DNA of 64,000 nucleotides from SIAJ01 sp963773845 (lineage in GTDB: Bacteria > Planctomycetota > Planctomycetia > Gemmatales > Gemmataceae). The stretch spans positions 186,001 through 250,000 of the forward strand of contig CAVZCU010000012.1 of assembly GCA_963773845.1 (NCBI GenBank). Reading direction: 5' to 3'. Positions 8,728 through 18,233 of the stretch are shown piece after piece; within the stretch, counting starts at the first letter, position 1; each line of letters opens with the position of its first letter. The notes beneath the pieces were generated by a model that ran no database searches, had not been told where the DNA came from, and worked only from the letters and a program-made list of their open reading frames with translations. A program made the position numbers and the translations under genes.

Positions 8728-9799
8728 CTATGCCGCCGTTCCGCGGGTGCGATAAACAAACGCCAGAACCTCAGCGACCGCTCGGAACAGTTGTCCAGGT
8801 ATCGGTTGCCCTTCCTTGACCGCGGAATAGATCGCTCGAGCCAGAATTGGCCGTTCCAAAACGGGAATGCTGTGGTTGCGAGCCAGGCCGGCAATTCGCT
8901 TCGCCAAGGGGCCAACGCCTTTTGCAACGAGAACGGGGGCCGCATCGCGTCCGCCCACGTAGCGAAGGGCCACTGCATAGTGGGTGGGGTTGGTTATGAC
9001 GACCGTGGCCTTCGGCACTTCGCGGAGCATTTTCTGCCGTGCCCGGTCGCGCTGGATCTGCCGGACACGAGCCTTAATCTGCGGATCCCCTTCCTCCTGT
9101 TTCATTTCGTCCTTCAACTCCTGTCGCGTCATTCGCAGCGATGTCTCGAATCGTCGACGCTGATAGAAGTAATCGATTGCGGAGACGCCCGCGACCCCGG
9201 CGGCGAGGTAGAGAGCCAACCGCATCACGAGTTGCCAGCCGAGGGTAGTCGCATCGCCCAGGCGTCCGCGTGAAAGCCCGGTCAAGATTCCCGCCCGGCC
9301 CTCCAGGACGATGTATGCGACGACTGCCAGGGCAATGACCTTGAGGATCATCAAGAACCCACGGAAGAGAGCCGAGAGCGAGAACAATCGCTTCCAGCCG
9401 GTCGCTGGATTCAGTCGATTAAAGTCGGGTTCCAGTTTCTCCGTGTTAATGTGAAAACCGACTTGGACGATGCTCGCTGCCACACCGATGGCGAGGAGCA
9501 CTCCAAACAGTGGCATCAACACGGAAAGCATGCGAAACGCCACGCGTACCATCAACTCGCGGGCGCCGTTCGATGAAAGTTCGGGATGAAACGGATGTTG
9601 AAGTTCGGTTCGAAAGACGTTTAACATTGCCCGAACCGACGATTGGGCCGAACGACATCAAACTGATGATGCCGGCCAGCAGCACCAAGCTGCCCACGAG
9701 TTCGGCACTGAAGGGGACCTGACCTTGACGGCGGGCTTCCTCCCGCCTGCGAGGCGTGGGGTCTTCAGTCCTCGATTCTGGATCGACGTCTTCGGCCAT
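8728..9799 (-). CDS. flhB: flagellar export protein FlhB, frameshifted
   Basis: Export gate subunit that switches substrate specificity from hook to filament. The first 55-60 residues (9799 to about 9630) have the family start DPESRTEDPTPRRREEARRQ and the first membrane helix. The remainder lies in another frame to 8728 and contains three further helices, the linker DEMKQEEGDPQIKARVR and the autocleavage motif ITNPTHYAVALRY. The indel is at about 9623-9630, where removing one base joins FGPIVGSG to MLNVFRTEL. It lies between fliR and flhA. A separate gene encoding only an FlhB-like C-terminal domain is found at 20805-21083. Confidence 0.9.
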
Positions 9800-9840
9800 T
9801 CGCCGATCTCACAGTAGGTCGCGTGCACTTCGTGCGGCCA

Positions 9841-10593
9841 TTAGCCCCCGAGCATCCTCGGCACTGCTTCGCCCGTGCGCACGATAATCGCATTCATGGT
9901 CAGCACCATCTCGGGCAGAAAAAAAAGGCCACCGAGCAAAACGACCAACACCTGCAACGTGAAGCCAACGGAATACACATTGAGCTGCGGGGCTGCTCGT
10001 GCCATGACCGCCAACGTCACCGATAGGAGAAACAGGCAGAGAACGAGCGGACCGCCGAGCAAGATTCCCATTTCGTAAGCGGACGACAACCCATCGATCA
10101 TGGGCCTGGCTTGCGGAATCGTATGGCCACCCAGCGGCAAGACCGAGAATGATGCATGCAGCGCCGCGATCACGACATGATGTCCGTCGCCAACGAGGAA
10201 CAAAAGGGCCGCAACCGTTTCAAAGAGGTTTGTGATCGCTCCGGCCGCGTCGGTTCCGGCCGGTCCGACCTGCGGCGCCGCATTGAGACCGACCTGCAAC
10301 GACACAAATTCACCGGCGACTCGTGCCGGCAACAGAAACAGCCCGAAGACAAATCCCATCGACGCCCCGATCAGCATTTCTCGAATCAGAGCAATTGCGT
10401 ACACAATCGGATCGACTGCCGCGATTCGCTCCCAGCCCGGCGCAACCTCCATCACGTAGAACGCCGTGAGTGCGACCGCCATGCCGGCCCGAACCAATCG
10501 CGGCGTTCGCCCGGCAAATGGCGGCGTCACCGCTACGAATGCTCCGACGCGGGCCAACACAAGTCCGAAATAGATAACGATGCCTGGGGTCAT
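9841..10593 (-). CDS. fliR: flagellar export gate protein FliR
   Basis: A 250-residue inner-membrane protein with about six hydrophobic segments. FliR features include the N-terminal LARVGAFVAVTPPFAGR and the conserved central stretch MLIGASMGFVFGLFLLPARV followed by AGEFVSLQVGLNAAPQVGP. The C-terminal part has FTLQVLVVLLGGLFFLPEMV. FliR joins FliP and FliQ in the export gate. The ATG overlaps the fliQ stop by four bases and flhB follows downstream, the usual order. No frameshift was seen. Confidence 0.92.
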   Translation of the reverse strand: MTPGIVIYFGLVLARVGAFVAVTPPFAGRTPRLVRAGMAVALTAFYVMEVAPGWERIAAVDPIVYAIALIREMLIGASMGFVFGLFLLPARVAGEFVSLQVGLNAAPQVGPAGTDAAGAITNLFETVAALLFLVGDGHHVVIAALHASFSVLPLGGHTIPQARPMIDGLSSAYEMGILLGGPLVLCLFLLSVTLAVMARAAPQLNVYSVGFTLQVLVVLLGGLFFLPEMVLTMNAIIVRTGEAVPRMLGG

Positions 10594-10859
10594 TGTCCGG
10601 CCCCCGCCGCATAGCCAATCATTCGCTGAGCAAAATCCACCGCTTGCTGAAGCGACAAACCGATCGTCAGCGCGATCGTCAGTCCGACGAGGAGGATGCG
10701 AGGAACGTAACTGAGCGTCTGATCCTGGATGCTGGTGACTGTTTGAAAAATGCTCACGACCAGGCCGACGACCAGACTAACCACGAGTGCCGGCAGCGCG
10801 ACGAGCAGCGCCACCAAGAACAGCTCTTGCGTCATGCGGATGACTTGTTCGGTATTCAT
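10590..10859 (-). CDS. fliQ: flagellar export gate protein FliQ
   Basis: An 89-residue protein with two membrane helices, matching the family length. Typical blocks are VIRMTQELFLVALLVALPAL, then VGLVVSIFQTVTSIQDQTLS and YVPRILLVGLTIAL. The open frame extends further upstream, but the ATG at 10859 gives the canonical N-terminus. The stop overlaps the fliR start, and fliP ends 44 bases upstream. FliQ packs around FliP in the export gate. Confidence 0.92.
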   Translation of the reverse strand: MNTEQVIRMTQELFLVALLVALPALVVSLVVGLVVSIFQTVTSIQDQTLSYVPRILLVGLTIALTIGLSLQQAVDFAQRMIGYAAGAGQ

Positions 10860-10903
10860 TGCCTCGGCCTCCGTGCATTGGCTCTTGCCCGCAGTGCAAT
10901 TCC

Positions 10904-11581
10904 TCACCCATAGCTCGCCGCGATCGCGTGTGTGACCAAATGCCAACCATCGGCGAGGACGAAGAGCAACACCTTGAACGGCGCCGAAATGGTTACCGGC
11001 GGCATCATCACCATACCCATCGATGTCAACACGCTGGAAACAACGAGGTCAACCATCAGGAACGGTAAATAAATGCAAAATCCCATGATGAACGCGGTCT
11101 TCAATTCGCTGATCACAAACGCCGGCACCGCGGTCAGGATGGGCGTGTCGTCGGGTTCCTTGACCGTCGTGTTGTTCGAGAGGTGGAGAAAGAGCGCCAG
11201 GTCTTTCTTGCGCGTGTGTCGAAGCATGAACTTCTTGTGAATATCGGTTCCCGTTTTGATCGCCTCAGGCCCCGAAATCTGTTTGTTCAGATAGGGTTGG
11301 AGCGCCTTTTGATCGATGTCGGTGAGCACCGGTTGCATGATGAAGAGCGTGAGAAATAGCGCCAAGCCGGTGAGAACAAGGTTCGGCGGCATGTTCTGAG
11401 TGGCCAAGCCTTGGCGGACGAATGACAGGACGATGATGACGCGCGTGAAGCAGGTGATCGTGACGAGGGCCGCGGGCAAAAGCACGGCCAGTCCGAGCAA
11501 CAGGGCCGTCTGAACGGGCGGCGACATGTTTTGGAAATTCAATCCGTCGGGGCGGTTGAATAGCTCGGCGAGGTCGTTCAT
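10904..11581 (-). CDS. fliP: flagellar export gate protein FliP
   Basis: A 225-residue protein that forms the core pore of the export gate. Diagnostic segments are TCFTRVIIVLSFVRQGLATQ, NMPPNLVLTGLALFLTLFIM, then LTAVPAFVISELKTAFIMGF and LVVSSVLTSMGMVMMPPVTI. The N-terminal helix is not preceded by an obvious cleavable signal peptide, which differs from enterobacterial FliP. It follows a fliO gene by about 36 bases and precedes fliQ, the standard fliOPQR order. Confidence 0.94.
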   Translation of the reverse strand: MNDLAELFNRPDGLNFQNMSPPVQTALLLGLAVLLPAALVTITCFTRVIIVLSFVRQGLATQNMPPNLVLTGLALFLTLFIMQPVLTDIDQKALQPYLNKQISGPEAIKTGTDIHKKFMLRHTRKKDLALFLHLSNNTTVKEPDDTPILTAVPAFVISELKTAFIMGFCIYLPFLMVDLVVSSVLTSMGMVMMPPVTISAPFKVLLFVLADGWHLVTHAIAASYG

Positions 11582-11617
11582 GTTCCCACCTCCTTGCGGG
11601 AATCCGCCTTGCGGGCG

Positions 11618-12103
11618 CTACGCCGCTCGATTGGCTCGAACGCTTGTCGGCATGGGGATCACGTCGGGCTCAGGCGCCATGGCGGGCGGCAACTCCAGCA
11701 CCGCCTTGATACCCCCGGCGTCCATTCCAAGTAGCATTCGTCGCTCGCCGGCCTGCGCGAGATGAATGACGCAGCGAGCGTTGACTCGAATGGACGCCAA
11801 TGTCTGCAGCGGACCTTCGGCCACGACTGACTTTCGGTTGGCAAAACGCACCGCGATGACACATAGCCCGCAAACGAGCACCATGCTGCCCGCCAATCGG
11901 GCAAGTGCGGGTCCAAGCGCAATCGGTTCCGGTTCGGTCGACGAGTTTTGCGCCGGTTGCGAAGCGGCGTCCGCATCTGTCGAAAGCAGCCGTGGCAACC
12001 CGAAGCCAATTGACACGATCAATACACCCGCTCCGATTAATTTGGCGGAAAGTCGGCGTGGCTTGCCTGTCGGCGACGCAGTCACTGTGACTCTCCGTGT
12101 CAT
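11618..12103 (-). CDS. fliO: flagellar biosynthesis protein FliO
   Basis: A 161-residue protein with an N-terminal hydrophobic segment (LIGAGVLIVSIGFGLPRLL), a periplasmic linker rich in Ser, Gln and Glu, and a second membrane helix (LARLAGSMVLVCGLCVIAVRF). The cytoplasmic FliO domain follows: LQTLASIRVNARCVIHLAQA, then RRMLLGMDAGGIKAVLEL. FliO assists assembly of the FliP pore. Its position directly ahead of fliP makes this the orthologue of FliO; the FliO-like gene at 1457-1865 is a second family member. Confidence 0.85.
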   Translation of the reverse strand: MTRRVTVTASPTGKPRRLSAKLIGAGVLIVSIGFGLPRLLSTDADAASQPAQNSSTEPEPIALGPALARLAGSMVLVCGLCVIAVRFANRKSVVAEGPLQTLASIRVNARCVIHLAQAGERRMLLGMDAGGIKAVLELPPAMAPEPDVIPMPTSVRANRAA

Positions 12104-12846
12104 CGTGCCGAACCGCGCGACACGCCGCCCGCGGGCAGCGTTGGCCCGAGTGCGGGCGCCGTTTGGGCTTTGAATCCGCGGAGTCGATCCAACAGTTGTG
12201 CCGCCAACGCTGGATCGCCGAGTTCGGCGAGTACGCGGGCTGCCTGGCGCTCCTTCATTTGGGCGAGAATCTTGACGGCGGTGTCCATGCGTCCGCTATC
12301 GGCCATCTGCCGCAAAATGGGTGCGGCGCTTTCCGGGGCCATGCTGTCGTACATGCCGGCGATGCGTTCGATGTTCTTGCGTTCCGAGACGTCCAATTCG
12401 ACTTTGCGTTTCTCCAAATCAGTCGCTTTCGACTCCAGTTCCGTATTCCGGACCGTGGCCATCTTGAGTTCGAGCGCGACTTGTTTAATCAACGCTTCCA
12501 CCGAGTCTCGTTCCACTTGAAGGTCGCGAAGTATGATGTCGATCTGAGCGGCGCGGCGTTCGACGCGTGCCTCGCGATCGCGAACGGCCGACAAGGCGCC
12601 GGGCTCGATTCGGTCGGAGGCGCCGCCCTCCGACTTCGAGGCGGACTTACGTTCGACCGGCTCCTTTTCGGGCCGCTCTGGCCGCTTATCCGAGCGATCG
12701 GCGTCTTTTTCAGGCTTCTTGCCGGCCTTCTCACCAGAATCTGATTTTTCGGTCGGCCTGCTCGATTGGTACAACCAGACCGAGAGCGCGGCCGAAACGG
12801 AAAACAGCAGGAGCGCGGCGAGTCCGAGTTGCACAAAGAATTTCAT
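12100..12846 (-). CDS. MotE-like flagellar protein (MgtE N-terminal-like domain)
   Basis: A protein of about 248 residues from the ATG at 12846, which overlaps the fliJ stop; a start at 12894 is possible but places the membrane helix less well. It has one N-terminal helix (FFVQLGLAALLLFSVSAALS), a charged Lys/Glu/Asp-rich linker, a coiled coil, and a C-terminal helical domain: IAGMYDSMAPESAAPILRQM, then TAVKILAQMKERQAARVL. That domain matches the MgtE_N/FliG-like fold of MotE, a periplasmic chaperone of the motor protein MotC in alphaproteobacteria. Location between fliJ and fliO supports a flagellar role, but the exact function is inferred. Confidence 0.7.
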   Translation of the reverse strand: MKFFVQLGLAALLLFSVSAALSVWLYQSSRPTEKSDSGEKAGKKPEKDADRSDKRPERPEKEPVERKSASKSEGGASDRIEPGALSAVRDREARVERRAAQIDIILRDLQVERDSVEALIKQVALELKMATVRNTELESKATDLEKRKVELDVSERKNIERIAGMYDSMAPESAAPILRQMADSGRMDTAVKILAQMKERQAARVLAELGDPALAAQLLDRLRGFKAQTAPALGPTLPAGGVSRGSAR

Positions 12847-13319
12847 GACGACCCCTGGGAACCAATCCCCTCCGCGGCTCGGGCCGACATCCAACGGCGC
12901 ATGCCAACCTCATCGAGCCGGCCCTGGTCGGCCTGTTGCACTTCCTGCCGCCATTTATCCCATTGCTCTTGGCGCAGCGTTTCGAGTGCCTCGACCTCCG
13001 CAGCTACGCGGGCTCGCTCTTGCGAAGCCGCCAACAGTTTCTCCTCGGCGGTCGCGACGTCCTGTTCGGCGATACGAATCGATTCGGCGAGACGTTCGGA
13101 CATATCCGATGCGGTTGTCCACTGCTGTGGCGCCATGGGTCGGCCAATCGACGCGGTGAATCGATCGGAAATCCGAGCGAGTTGCTCTCGGAATTCATCC
13201 AGCCGAACGCGCGCTCGATCCACCGCCTCACGAGCGCGGAGTTGCTCGAGTTCCGCCAGGCGTTCGACCTGGCGTTTGACTTTGAGCAGACTTTCGAGAG
13301 AGAACTCGAATCGTTTCAC
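12843..13319 (-). CDS. fliJ: flagellar export protein FliJ
   Basis: A 158-residue, almost entirely alpha-helical coiled-coil protein starting MKRFEFSLESLLKVKRQVER, the characteristic FliJ N-terminus, and continuing with long runs of Ala, Glu, Arg and Leu heptads. FliJ is the stalk-like component of the export ATPase complex and binds FlhA. It overlaps the MotE-like gene by four bases. About 200 bases separate it from fliI upstream; that gap has no convincing gene. Confidence 0.85.
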   Translation of the reverse strand: MKRFEFSLESLLKVKRQVERLAELEQLRAREAVDRARVRLDEFREQLARISDRFTASIGRPMAPQQWTTASDMSERLAESIRIAEQDVATAEEKLLAASQERARVAAEVEALETLRQEQWDKWRQEVQQADQGRLDEVGMRRWMSARAAEGIGSQGSS

Positions 13320-13523
13320 GGCCGGCCACCTCCGCGGCCCGTCAACCCTATGGCAACTGGACGGGCTTCGGTCAAGGGGAGAATGGCCGGGCGATACCGC
13401 ATTGTAGGCAAGTTAGGTTGTGAGTTGTTGAAATGCGGGGCCCGGCGGAAGAGATGCAAGAATGTGCGCCATCGTCGTCTGGCTTTCCTTTGATTTCTTT
13501 CTCGGACACCCGAGGAACCCGGG

Positions 13524-14840
13524 TTAGTACGGCCAGGCGGCGGCGATCTGCATCAATCCTTGCCGAGTTTGCTCGAACGTCGATCGTTCACCGACGTCTT
13601 GCTGCAAGAATTCCTCGACCTTGGGCATCAACTCGATCGCTCGATCAATCATCGGGCTGGTGCCACGGACATAAGCGCCGATTCGGATCACATCCTGCAC
13701 TTCGGCGTAGGTCGCAAGAACGTGTCGAAACTTCCGAGCGGCTTGAGCGTGTTCGCGGCTAATGACGTCCGTCGCGACGCGGCTGATGCTCTGAGACACG
13801 TCGATCGCTGGGTAAAAGCCTCGTTCGGCGATCTTGCGATCGAGGACAATGTGGCCATCGACCAGTGAACGGACCGAATCGCTGATCGGTTCGTCGAGGT
13901 CGCCACCATCCACGAGGACCGTCAACAACGCGGTGATTCCGCCGACCGCGGCGTTGCCGAGTCGCTCGACGGTATTGGCCAACAGTTGGAAGCAACTGGG
14001 CGTGTATCCTCGGGCACTGGGCGGTTCGCCGAGCAGCAGTCCGAGTTCGCGCTGGGCCATCGCGAGACGAGTCAGGCTGTCGATCATGAACAGAACGTTC
14101 AGCCCACTATCGCGAAAGTAATCGGCGATCGCGATGGCGGCTTGGCTGGCGCGAACGCGCATCAGCGGGGTCTGTTCACAGGTGGCGACGATGACCACGG
14201 AACGTTCCATGCCATCCGTCCCGAGACAATCTTCAAGGAATGGCGCCACTTCTCGACCGCGTTCGCCAATCAGAGCGATGACATTGACATCCGCCTGAGA
14301 TCCTTTGGCGATTTCACCGAGCAACGTGCTTTTACCGACGCCGGAACCAGCGAAAATGCCGACCCGCTGACCGCGACCGCAAGTCAGCACCGAGTCGATT
14401 GCGCGAATCCCCGTCACGAATGGTTGACGAATTCGTTGTCGCTCCAGGGCCGGTGGCGCCGGTCGATTCACCGACCTTAGCGGGCAATGCTCGAGTGGTC
14501 CCAAGTCGTCGAGTGGTCGGCCCAATCCATCGATGACACGGCCGAGGAGACTTCGACCTGTCGGAATCGTGAGTCCTCGACCCTTGCGGACCACGGCCAT
14601 TCCGGGACGTAGATTTTCGGCTGTGTCAAAGGGAGCCATGTACGCCAGGTCATTCTCGAAGCCGATGACCTCCGCCAGCACCGGTTTGCCTTCGTGTGGA
14701 ACGATCGCGCAATGATCGCCCACCGCCGCGGGCACATTGCACGACATGAGACCGGTCACACTTTTCAATCGTCCACCGACGCGGTAGAGCGGCGTCTGGC
14801 GAATGCTCCGGTTCATTGCGGGCATATCAAGACCGAGCAT
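13524..14840 (-). CDS. fliI: flagellum-specific ATPase FliI
   Basis: A 438-residue ATPase of the F1-beta-like family that powers or primes flagellar protein export. The Walker A motif GSGVGKST is at residues 165-172, followed by NVIALIGERGREVAPFLEDC, the Walker B region NVLFMIDSLTRLAMAQRELG and the family signature PPSARGYTPSCFQLL. The C-terminus EEFLQQDVGERSTFEQTRQG is also typical. The gene overlaps the end of fliH by 14 bases. No frameshift was seen. Confidence 0.95.
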   Translation of the reverse strand: MLGLDMPAMNRSIRQTPLYRVGGRLKSVTGLMSCNVPAAVGDHCAIVPHEGKPVLAEVIGFENDLAYMAPFDTAENLRPGMAVVRKGRGLTIPTGRSLLGRVIDGLGRPLDDLGPLEHCPLRSVNRPAPPALERQRIRQPFVTGIRAIDSVLTCGRGQRVGIFAGSGVGKSTLLGEIAKGSQADVNVIALIGERGREVAPFLEDCLGTDGMERSVVIVATCEQTPLMRVRASQAAIAIADYFRDSGLNVLFMIDSLTRLAMAQRELGLLLGEPPSARGYTPSCFQLLANTVERLGNAAVGGITALLTVLVDGGDLDEPISDSVRSLVDGHIVLDRKIAERGFYPAIDVSQSISRVATDVISREHAQAARKFRHVLATYAEVQDVIRIGAYVRGTSPMIDRAIELMPKVEEFLQQDVGERSTFEQTRQGLMQIAAAWPY

Positions 14841-15472
14841 GCGAAAGACTCCTTAGCAGTTCGTCGCGGATTTCCTGGACTTCGCGCGTGAGTTCGGACA
14901 ATAGCATTGACTCGCGGCCTTCGACTCGACAATCGCCCCGGGCAAGGCCTGTATCCGGAACGATGCGCGGATCCTGTTTGCCCTGCAAAAGCGGCTCGCC
15001 GGATAAACGAGACTCGAGTAGCGTCACGTCGGCGGGATGCAAATGAATTGTGAGCGGGCCGTCTTCGGCGAGCTGTGCGATCATGTCCCGGACCTTCGAT
15101 TCGACCGGGAACTCTTCGGCGGTGACGCGTTGATGCAGCAAGCGGGTGGCGAGTGTCGTGGCCAATTCGATGGCGGCATGTTGCCAATCGTGCAAGCGCT
15201 TGGTCTGATCCTCGCGAATCTTTTCCACCGCGCTTCGCAGTTGGTCGAGTACGGCTTCGATCCGCTCCCGATCGGCCTCGAATTCGGGTCGGCCTGCTGG
15301 GCCCTGAACCATCGGATCGTCGGCGGGCGATTCGGACGGCGCCAGTCGCAGTGTTGCTGCGCGGGGGGGTGGGACTCCGCCTGGACAATATCCTTCATCT
15401 GGTTTGGAAACCGGATGCGGAATTCAAACGGTGGGCGACCGATCCCCGGACGGGCGGCCGGTGCGGATCGCA
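14827..15472 (-). CDS. fliH: flagellar assembly protein FliH, frameshifted
   Basis: Regulator of the FliI ATPase. The C-terminal part (frame open from 15312) has a coiled coil (FEADRERIEAVLDQLRSAVE) and the conserved FliH domain: RDMIAQLAEDGPLTIHLHPA, then VTLLESRLSG and DTGLARGDCRVEGRES. An N-terminal extension, FRIRFPNQMKDIVQAES, lies in another frame upstream; a run of seven G at 15362-15368 (C on the coding strand) separates the two and would be in frame with eight. The start near 15472 is uncertain and the ATG at MKDIV is an alternative. It overlaps fliI. Confidence 0.8.
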
Positions 15473-15736
15473 TGGCGTTCCTCAACCTCTTGGGTTCCTT
15501 CTTGCAATCGTTCTCGCGTAATGCCGCCGACACGGGATTCCAGATTCCTTTCCGGACGAGTTCACCAGCATCAGCAGCGGGTGGAGCATCACCCACAGCA
15601 AGATAGAACAGATTCTCCGCTGACCCGCTCGTTGCCCCCGTTTTTTTTCATCTGCATCGCAATCTTTGTCCGTGCAAGCCTCAACCGCTACCTATTTGCA
15701 CAAGGGGTTCAGATGATTTCATGCCCTCTCAGAAGA

Positions 15737-16685
15737 TTACTCCTCGATGACGATTCGCCCTTCTTCTTCCAACCTGCGAACAACTCCCAATACTTCCAGC
15801 CGAGTTTCCCGAACGGCGACTCGCGGGAATTTGGCCGAGCAATTCGCTCTCTTCGGCCAGAACGGCCTTGGCGCGGCTCGACATATTCGTTTCCACTTTG
15901 CTGCGAACCTCGGGTGCACAATCTTTTAACGCGATGGCCAGTTTCTTGACTTCGAGTTCCGACAGCAGAAGTTGCAACTGACGGTCCGGAATACGAAGCA
16001 GATCTTCAATGCGGTACAAGCGCTCGCGGACGGCGGCCGACAAGTCGGGCGACGCATTGTCGAGGCGCTGCAGAACGGGTGTGCGATCGGTCCGCGGCAG
16101 GGCACGGAGGATTTCGACCAGGGCGTTTGTTCGATCTTCGACGGTCTGTTCGGGCGGCTGGTCGGCGAGCCGCTGCCCCTTCGCGGCGACCGCCCGAGCC
16201 ACTTGAAGCAGCAGACTCTGATTCCGAGTCGACGGCCGAGTGAGGCGAACGATTACATCGGCCCGAAGCTCGGGAGGCAATCGCTTCATGACTTGTCCGG
16301 CCATGCCGGGATCAAGCGACGACAGGACCATGGCGACCGCGGCCGGCTGTTCCGCGGCCAAGACGCGCGACAATCGGTCCGGCGGGATCGCCCGGAGTTG
16401 ATCCACGGGATCGCCGGTCCCCGATGCCGCGGCGGGAGCGGCCACTGGTCGATATTCACCACTCGGGGCCACGGGACGCTCGTCAATTCGCTGCATGTCA
16501 AAGAATTGATTGAGAGCCTTATCCAATTGATCCGGGTCCGCAGGAGACGCCGCCACGCGAGCCAACAAGGCGCGCAACCGTTCCGCTGCTTCACCCCCGA
16601 GCCGTCCGAGGATCAGCTCGGCGACCTCGTGCGGAAGAGTGCTCAGCAATGCAGCCGCCATCGCTTCTCCGGAATCATTCGCCAT
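15737..16685 (-). CDS. fliG: flagellar motor switch protein FliG, frameshifted near the C-terminus
   Basis: C-ring protein that contacts FliF and the stator. The N-terminal domain is MANDSGEAMAAALLSTLPHE; the middle domain has LAAEQPAAVAMVLSSLDPGM followed by GQVMKRLPPELRADVIVRL, close to the FliG EHPQ-like motif. The C-terminal region shows IPDRQLQLLLSELEVKKLAI and LSSRAKA-type residues. After LLGQIP the correct ending, VAVRETRLEVLGVVRRLEEE, is in another frame and stops at 15737. The break is a GGG run at 15825-15827 (CCC on the coding strand), one base too long. It follows fliF by 7 bases. Confidence 0.88.
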
Positions 16686-16692
16686 GCCGACC

Positions 16693-18210
16693 TCACCGCC
16701 GAGGCTGCCCCATCATTAGCCCAAAGATCCGTGCCACATGGTCCGGATTGGTCCGAATCAATTCCGCCAGCCGCTCGACCTGACTCCGTCGCGCTTCCTC
16801 AGTGCCCGGCCGCGGCTGTTGCTCGGGAGCTGGGGCGGGCAGGGGCCGGGGCCGACGCCGCAAGAGTGCGAGTGGAATCATGGCTAATAGTAGTACGACG
16901 GAAAGGGCGAGACATACGTTTCGAATCAAACCGACATAGACCTGGATCTTCTGCAACTTGACCAGGTCTGGATTGGGTTCGGCCGGCGCTTCGGGAACTG
17001 CCAGATGGGCGTTGGTGATTTTGATTTCGTCGCGTCCGGTCTGAAAACCCACGGCTTGCTTGATAATTTCCTGTGCATCGTCGAGGCTAATCGGCGTGCC
17101 ACCCTCGGCTGCGGATAAGTCCGTGATCGCAGCCACAGTCAGTCGCTTCACGGCTCCCATTCGGTCTTCGAGATCTTGCACGGTGCGCGACACCAGGTAA
17201 TCCGTTTGCACGACCTCTTCGCTGGACGCTCCGCCGCCCGAACTGCCGCTCGATGATGCTCCTGCCCGCGCAACGTTACTGGCGGCGCCCGCAACCCCCC
17301 GTGCCCCGGATGGGGCAGTCTTGCTTGTCGTCAATCGCTCGGCGGCCGCGACCTTGCCGTCCGGATTATAGGTCTCACGTCGCTCCTTCATCTTCTGAAA
17401 ATTGACGTCGGCGCTCACCTTGATCACCGCCCGTCCGGGCCCCAGGTGTCGGGCCAACATATCTTCCGCCTTGTTGGCCAGGTAGGTTTCCAATTCGCGC
17501 CGGTATTCCAGTTGCGGCGCGGGCAAATCATCGCGTTCGCCCGCATTGGGATCGGACAACAACCGCCCGCCGGAATCGACGACGGTCACGTTCTCCGGCT
17601 TGAGCCCCTCCACGCTGCGGGCCACCAGGGAAACGATGCTTGAAGCGGAAACTCGGTTCAGAGTTGCTCCCGGTTTCAATCGCAGAACCACACTCGCGGT
17701 TGGCGCCGTTTGATCGCGGACAAATGGAGTTGGCTCGGGCCGGGCAATCATGACGCGCGCGGATTGCACGGCGTCGATTTGCATGATGGATCGTGCCAAC
17801 TCGGCTTGGAGCGCTCGTTGATAGTTGACCGTCTGCACGAACGGCGTCATCGTCAACGATGATTCGTCGAATAGCTCGTAGCCCTTGCCGCCGCGGGTCG
17901 GCAGGCCAGCGGCCCCGACCACGACTCGGGCTCGTGCATACATTTCTTCGGGAACCGCGATCGACGATCCCTCGCGTTCGAGGCGATTTGGAATGTTCTG
18001 GGCGGTCAGAGCCGCCTGCATGGCGGCAGCGTCTTCGGGGGCCAAATCCGAATAGAGCGTTTTGTAGGAACTGACCGCTGTGAAATAGCCGACGAGCCCC
18101 AGCGCGAGCAAGATGCCGACCGTCGCCGCCAGCAGCGCCACGCGGCGCGCACGGCCAAGCCCGCCCCAGTAGGCGCGGAGCTGGGCCAGCAGCCGGCGAA
18201 ATGCGTCCAT
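16693..18210 (-). CDS. fliF: flagellar MS-ring protein FliF
   Basis: A 505-residue inner-membrane ring protein and base of the flagellum. It has an N-terminal membrane helix (LLAATVGILLALGLVGYFTA), the ring-building motif domain with LYSDLAPEDAAAMQAALTAQ, then YARARVVVGAAGLPTRGGKG, the long Ser/Gly-rich linker near residues 310-330, and a second membrane helix (LIRNVCLALSVVLLLAMIPL). The C-terminal tail, ERLAELIRTNPDHVARIFGL, is where FliG binds. It lies between fliE and fliG in the expected order. Intact. Confidence 0.95.
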   Translation of the reverse strand: MDAFRRLLAQLRAYWGGLGRARRVALLAATVGILLALGLVGYFTAVSSYKTLYSDLAPEDAAAMQAALTAQNIPNRLEREGSSIAVPEEMYARARVVVGAAGLPTRGGKGYELFDESSLTMTPFVQTVNYQRALQAELARSIMQIDAVQSARVMIARPEPTPFVRDQTAPTASVVLRLKPGATLNRVSASSIVSLVARSVEGLKPENVTVVDSGGRLLSDPNAGERDDLPAPQLEYRRELETYLANKAEDMLARHLGPGRAVIKVSADVNFQKMKERRETYNPDGKVAAAERLTTSKTAPSGARGVAGAASNVARAGASSSGSSGGGASSEEVVQTDYLVSRTVQDLEDRMGAVKRLTVAAITDLSAAEGGTPISLDDAQEIIKQAVGFQTGRDEIKITNAHLAVPEAPAEPNPDLVKLQKIQVYVGLIRNVCLALSVVLLLAMIPLALLRRRPRPLPAPAPEQQPRPGTEEARRSQVERLAELIRTNPDHVARIFGLMMGQPRR

Positions 18211-18233
18211 GAGTTACCCGGGGTGCCCTTCCG

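Noticed and set aside
13320..13523. Possible small gene or RNA between fliI and fliJ.
   Set aside because: No ORF with a ribosome-binding site and no stable hairpin with a T-run was found; it may simply be spacer or promoter.
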